Origin: Tyto alba
Lineage: Eukaryota; Chordata; Aves; Strigiformes; Tytonidae
Assembly (NCBI RefSeq): GCF_018691265.1
Contig: NW_024881322.1
Coordinates: forward strand, 16,579,489-16,643,488
DNA length: 64,000 nucleotides
Direction of reading: 5' to 3'
Position numbers and translations under genes: made by a program. Position 1 is the first letter of the stretch. Every line of letters starts with the position of its first letter. Under the pieces are notes generated by a model. It searched no databases. It was not told the DNA's origin and was given only the letters and a program-made list of their open reading frames with translations. This document shows positions 63,515-64,000 of this stretch, one piece after another.

Positions 63515-64000
63515 GTGAGGGTGATGAGATGTGGTAACAGCAAAGAAACTGGAGCCCAAACTCCACACACCCACAGTGGATGAATGAAAAATGAACTCTA
63601 TGGCTACAGGCTTGCATGACTTATGCGTGATGGAGGGGGTTATTTTATAGCTGTAGCTGTTGTTTTCTCCACTTAGGAATGTCCCTTAAGAAGACTATAT
63701 TAGTAGATCTAGCAAGCTGCAAATACTATCTCTTTATGTTAATGGCTAGCAATCCTTCTCATTTCTTCAAAAAGCAAAAAATACTGGTACTTTATTTAAT
63801 GAAATTTGCTCATTTTAAATGTAAATATAAAAGGTTGCATCTCTGTTCTGCATATTGTCACAAGACAGATATGTTTAGGAATATAAACCAAAAAAGTTCA
63901 AAAGAGGTCATTTGGCAGAACTCAAACATTTCATGTTGCTTTTAAATACATGGGCTAAACCAGAGAAGTTTTATAATGAAATGTCATTGCAACACAGGTC
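63515..64000. other. Non-coding end of window
   Basis: Would be intron if the exon at 63294-63514 is real. Nothing else recognised. Confidence 0.4.

Noticed and set aside
1..64000. CRISPR arrays, rRNA, tRNA, bacterial or phage gene clusters
   Set aside because: None of the expected patterns was seen; the repeat content is that of a bird nuclear genome.

Overview
The window is vertebrate nuclear DNA, almost certainly from a bird and probably a songbird. It is AT-rich and has long tracts without convincing genes. The recognisable repeats are CR1 LINEs, with the typical avian 3' end and a CR1 reverse transcriptase, and solo LTRs of an avian endogenous-retrovirus type. Where I can place LTR ends, they are flanked by 5-bp target duplications, which suggests a class III (ERVL-like) group. 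There is no sign of bacterial or phage organisation: no operons, rRNA, tRNA or CRISPR. I cannot name the species or chromosome.

Layout. 1-12 kb: AT-rich sequence with three CR1/LINE relics (about 1779-2545 minus, 4140-4700 plus, 8011-8186 plus) and a 180-bp T/G low-complexity tract at 5485-5663. 12-22 kb: four different LTR-type relics, namely a 533-bp solo LTR (12368-12900), a decayed SCAN/Gypsy-gag-like fragment on the minus strand (about 17770-18160), a 568-bp LTR (18519-19086) and a young 1086-bp LTR with a 26-G run (21275-22360). A plus-strand exon-like segment sits at 19331-19401. 24.7-27.2 kb: a CR1 with a frameshifted RT, split by a later 1-kb solo LTR. 27-39 kb: mostly unannotatable AT-rich DNA with tandem duplications, poly-A/T runs and an old LINE relic at about 31390-31960. 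39.5-43.9 kb: a young 1063-bp solo LTR on the plus strand and an older relative on the minus strand. 44-64 kb: AT-rich DNA with CR1 fragments near 48.0, 57.6 and 59.9 kb. Several exon-like segments lie on the plus strand, the best being a possible first coding exon with a signal peptide at 63294-63514.

How the pieces relate. The repeats are independent insertions rather than a working system. The CR1 at 24.7 kb must be older than the LTR inside it. Two near-identical LTRs, at 21.3 and 39.5 kb, lie in opposite orientation about 17 kb apart. The three LTR groups share terminal sequences, so they probably belong to one radiation. I found no intact retroviral gene and no confirmed host gene. The window reads as intergenic or intronic DNA next to, or inside, one or more genes whose exons can only be guessed at here. 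I did not find a convincing undescribed biological system.
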